From Pseudomonas capsici (lineage in GTDB: Bacteria > Pseudomonadota > Gammaproteobacteria > Pseudomonadales > Pseudomonadaceae), in assembly GCF_017165765.1 (NCBI RefSeq), contig NZ_JAFGZD010000002.1, positions 248,001 to 312,000 of the forward strand: a DNA stretch of 64,000 nucleotides, written 5' to 3'. Positions 62,583 through 64,000 of this stretch are shown in pieces. Numbering within the stretch: the first letter of the stretch is position 1; each line of letters starts with the position of its first letter. The notes under the pieces were generated by a model. That model had not been told where the DNA came from. It searched no databases and saw only the letters and a list, made by a program, of their open reading frames with translations. The position numbers and the translations under genes are program-made.

Positions 62583-63887
62583 ATGACAACGATAAACACA
62601 ACGGAAACGCCTTACACCGCAGAAGAGCGTGGCAAGCGAATCTTCGCCATCGTAGGGGCCTCTTCCGGCAATCTCGTCGAGTGGTTCGACTTCTACATCT
62701 ATGCCTTCTGCGCCATTTATTTCGCTCCGGCGTTTTTTCCTTCCGATGACCCGACAGTCCAGTTGCTCAATACCGCCGGGGTGTTTGCGGCCGGTTTTCT
62801 GATGCGTCCGATTGGCGGTTGGCTGTTCGGACGGGTGGCTGACAAGCATGGGCGCAAGAATTCCATGCTGATCTCGGTCACCATGATGTGTGCAGGTTCC
62901 CTGATCATTGCCTGTCTGCCGACCTATGCGTCGATTGGCGCCTGGGCACCTGCGCTGCTGCTGATGGCGCGTCTGCTGCAGGGGTTGTCGGTGGGCGGTG
63001 AATACGGCACCACGGCCACTTACATGAGCGAGGTCGCACTGCGCGGCAAGCGTGGTTTCTATGCATCCTTCCAGTACGTGACCCTGATTGGCGGGCAGTT
63101 GCTGGCGGTGCTGACCGTAGTGATTCTGCAGCAGTTTCTCAGCACTGAAGAACTGCGCGACTATGGCTGGCGTATCCCGTTCGTGATCGGTGCCTGTGCA
63201 GCGGTGATTGCCTTGTTGCTACGCCGCACCCTCAATGAAACCACCACTGCCGAAAGTCGTCAGGACAAGGACGCCGGTAGCATTGCCGCGCTGTTCAGGC
63301 ATCACAAGGCGGCATTCATTACGGTGCTGGGATACACCGCCGGTGGTTCGCTGATTTTCTATACCTTCACCACTTACATGCAGAAGTATCTGGTCAACAC
63401 GGGTGGCATGGAGCCCAAGACGGCCAGTTACATCATGACCGGTGCGCTGTTTCTGTACATGTGCATGCAGCCGTTCTTCGGGATGCTGGCTGACAGGATC
63501 GGGCGGCGTAATTCGATGTTGTGGTTCGGCGCGCTGGGTGCCCTGTGCACCGTGCCGATTCTGATGACCCTGAAAAGCAACACCAGCCCGTTCCTGGCTT
63601 TTGTGCTGATTACCCTGGCGCTGGCGATTGTCAGTTTCTACACCTCCATCAGCGGCCTGGTAAAAGCCGAGATGTTCCCGCCACAGGTGCGGGCGCTGGG
63701 TGTCGGTCTGGCTTACGCGGTCGCCAACGCGGTGTTTGGCGGTTCGGCGGAATACGTTGCCCTGAGCTTCAAGAGCAACGGCATGGAAAACACCTTCTAT
63801 TGGTACGTGACGGCCATGATGGTGGTGGCTTTCCTGTTCAGCCTGCGCTTGCCGAAGCAGCCGGCTTATCTGCATCACGATCACTGA
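62583..63887 (+). CDS. pcaT: MFS transporter, dicarboxylate/beta-ketoadipate-type
   Basis: This is a 434-residue metabolite:H+ symporter family transporter. Seen: [19 protein letters not shown] at the first helix, [42 protein letters not shown] and twelve hydrophobic helices with [10 protein letters not shown] in the second half. In P. putida PcaT is linked to beta-ketoadipate transport; here the downstream position after pcaIJF fits. AGGA is 8 nt upstream of the ATG. The gap to pcaF is 217 bp, so a separate promoter is possible. Confidence 0.87.
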   Translation: MTTINTTETPYTAEERGKRIFAIVGASSGNLVEWFDFYIYAFCAIYFAPAFFPSDDPTVQLLNTAGVFAAGFLMRPIGGWLFGRVADKHGRKNSMLISVTMMCAGSLIIACLPTYASIGAWAPALLLMARLLQGLSVGGEYGTTATYMSEVALRGKRGFYASFQYVTLIGGQLLAVLTVVILQQFLSTEELRDYGWRIPFVIGACAAVIALLLRRTLNETTTAESRQDKDAGSIAALFRHHKAAFITVLGYTAGGSLIFYTFTTYMQKYLVNTGGMEPKTASYIMTGALFLYMCMQPFFGMLADRIGRRNSMLWFGALGALCTVPILMTLKSNTSPFLAFVLITLALAIVSFYTSISGLVKAEMFPPQVRALGVGLAYAVANAVFGGSAEYVALSFKSNGMENTFYWYVTAMMVVAFLFSLRLPKQPAYLHHDH

Positions 63888-63902
63888 TCGCGTTTTTCCG
63901 GG

Positions 63903-63938
63903 CACAAAAAAACCACCTGTTACGGTGGTTTTTTTGTG
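63903..63938. terminator. Bidirectional terminator after pcaT
   Basis: CACAAAAAAACCACC and GGTGGTTTTTTTGTG form a 15-bp stem with a 6-nt loop; it serves pcaT on the plus strand and the convergent gene ending at 63947 on the minus strand. Confidence 0.9.
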
Positions 63939-63946
63939 AAGGCCGA

Positions 63947-64000
63947 TCAGAACAGTTGAACTGACGGTTTCTCCTTGGCTATCGGCTGTGCGCTGCTGGT
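63947..64000 (-). CDS. 3' end of a convergent gene (5'-partial, 17 residues visible)
   Basis: On the minus strand the edge of the window is open into TSSAQPIAKEKPSVQLF followed by TGA, 9 bp from the terminator. The fragment is too short to identify; the terminator position supports a real gene end. Confidence 0.45.
   Translation of the reverse strand, partial: TSSAQPIAKEKPSVQLF

Overview
The window is a stretch of Pseudomonas chromosome, most likely from the P. syringae/fluorescens side of the genus. This rests on gene content and order (xenB, MFS/ArsR pair, acpH, olsBA, fumarase, pyruvate kinase, exonuclease I, mvaT, purU, pca genes), on REP-like palindromes and on Pseudomonas-restricted families (MvaT, a DUF3077/DUF6124-type protein, delta-60 repeats). 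From memory, the flanking order matches P. aeruginosa PAO1 roughly from the PA4356 to the PA4292 neighbourhood, so the middle block looks like an insertion into an otherwise conserved core.

Layout. (1) 1-8.8 kb, core: end of a coiled-coil membrane protein, Old Yellow Enzyme reductase, MFS exporter with its ArsR regulator and nearby palindromes, ACP hydrolase, ornithine-lipid genes olsB-olsA, a beta-lactamase-fold hydrolase with a small membrane protein, and a cardiolipin synthase-like PLD enzyme. (2) 8.9-36.9 kb, accessory: a complete Tc (toxin complex) locus. On the minus strand run tcaA and tcaB (a split TcA translocation pore), tcaC (TcB), then four successive tccC genes (TcC, Rhs cocoon). 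A fifth tccC lies on the plus strand beyond tcaA, preceded by a small DUF3077-type gene with a highly structured leader and followed by an orphan toxin fragment. (3) 36.9-57.7 kb, core: a 174-bp MITE-like element, fumarase, ferredoxin reductase, delta-60 repeat protein, pyruvate kinase, lipoprotein, PilZ protein, a six-gene MoxR/DUF58 operon, exonuclease I, mvaT, purU, a 58-residue small gene, a HerA-like ATPase and phosphate transporter. (4) 57.7-64 kb: a possible orphan ORF, then pcaR and the pcaIJF-pcaT cluster with PcaR-type operator sequences, and the last 17 codons of a convergent gene.

How the parts work together: TcA forms the receptor-binding and injection channel, and TcB with the conserved Rhs part of any TcC forms a hollow cocoon that cleaves off and encloses the TcC C-terminus. 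Five TcC proteins share almost the same cocoon half but end in different C-termini, so one pore could deliver several enzymes. I read three C-termini plus the orphan fragment as aspzincin-type metallopeptidases (HExxH followed by T/S-x-D-x-x-Y), one as a glycine-zipper membrane-active domain, and one is unrecognised and ends in a short repeated motif. The tccC genes show gene conversion, duplicated leaders, and a duplicated fragment of the structured leader, so the locus seems to act as a toxin-swapping site. No transposase, integrase, tRNA gene, rRNA gene or CRISPR array was seen.
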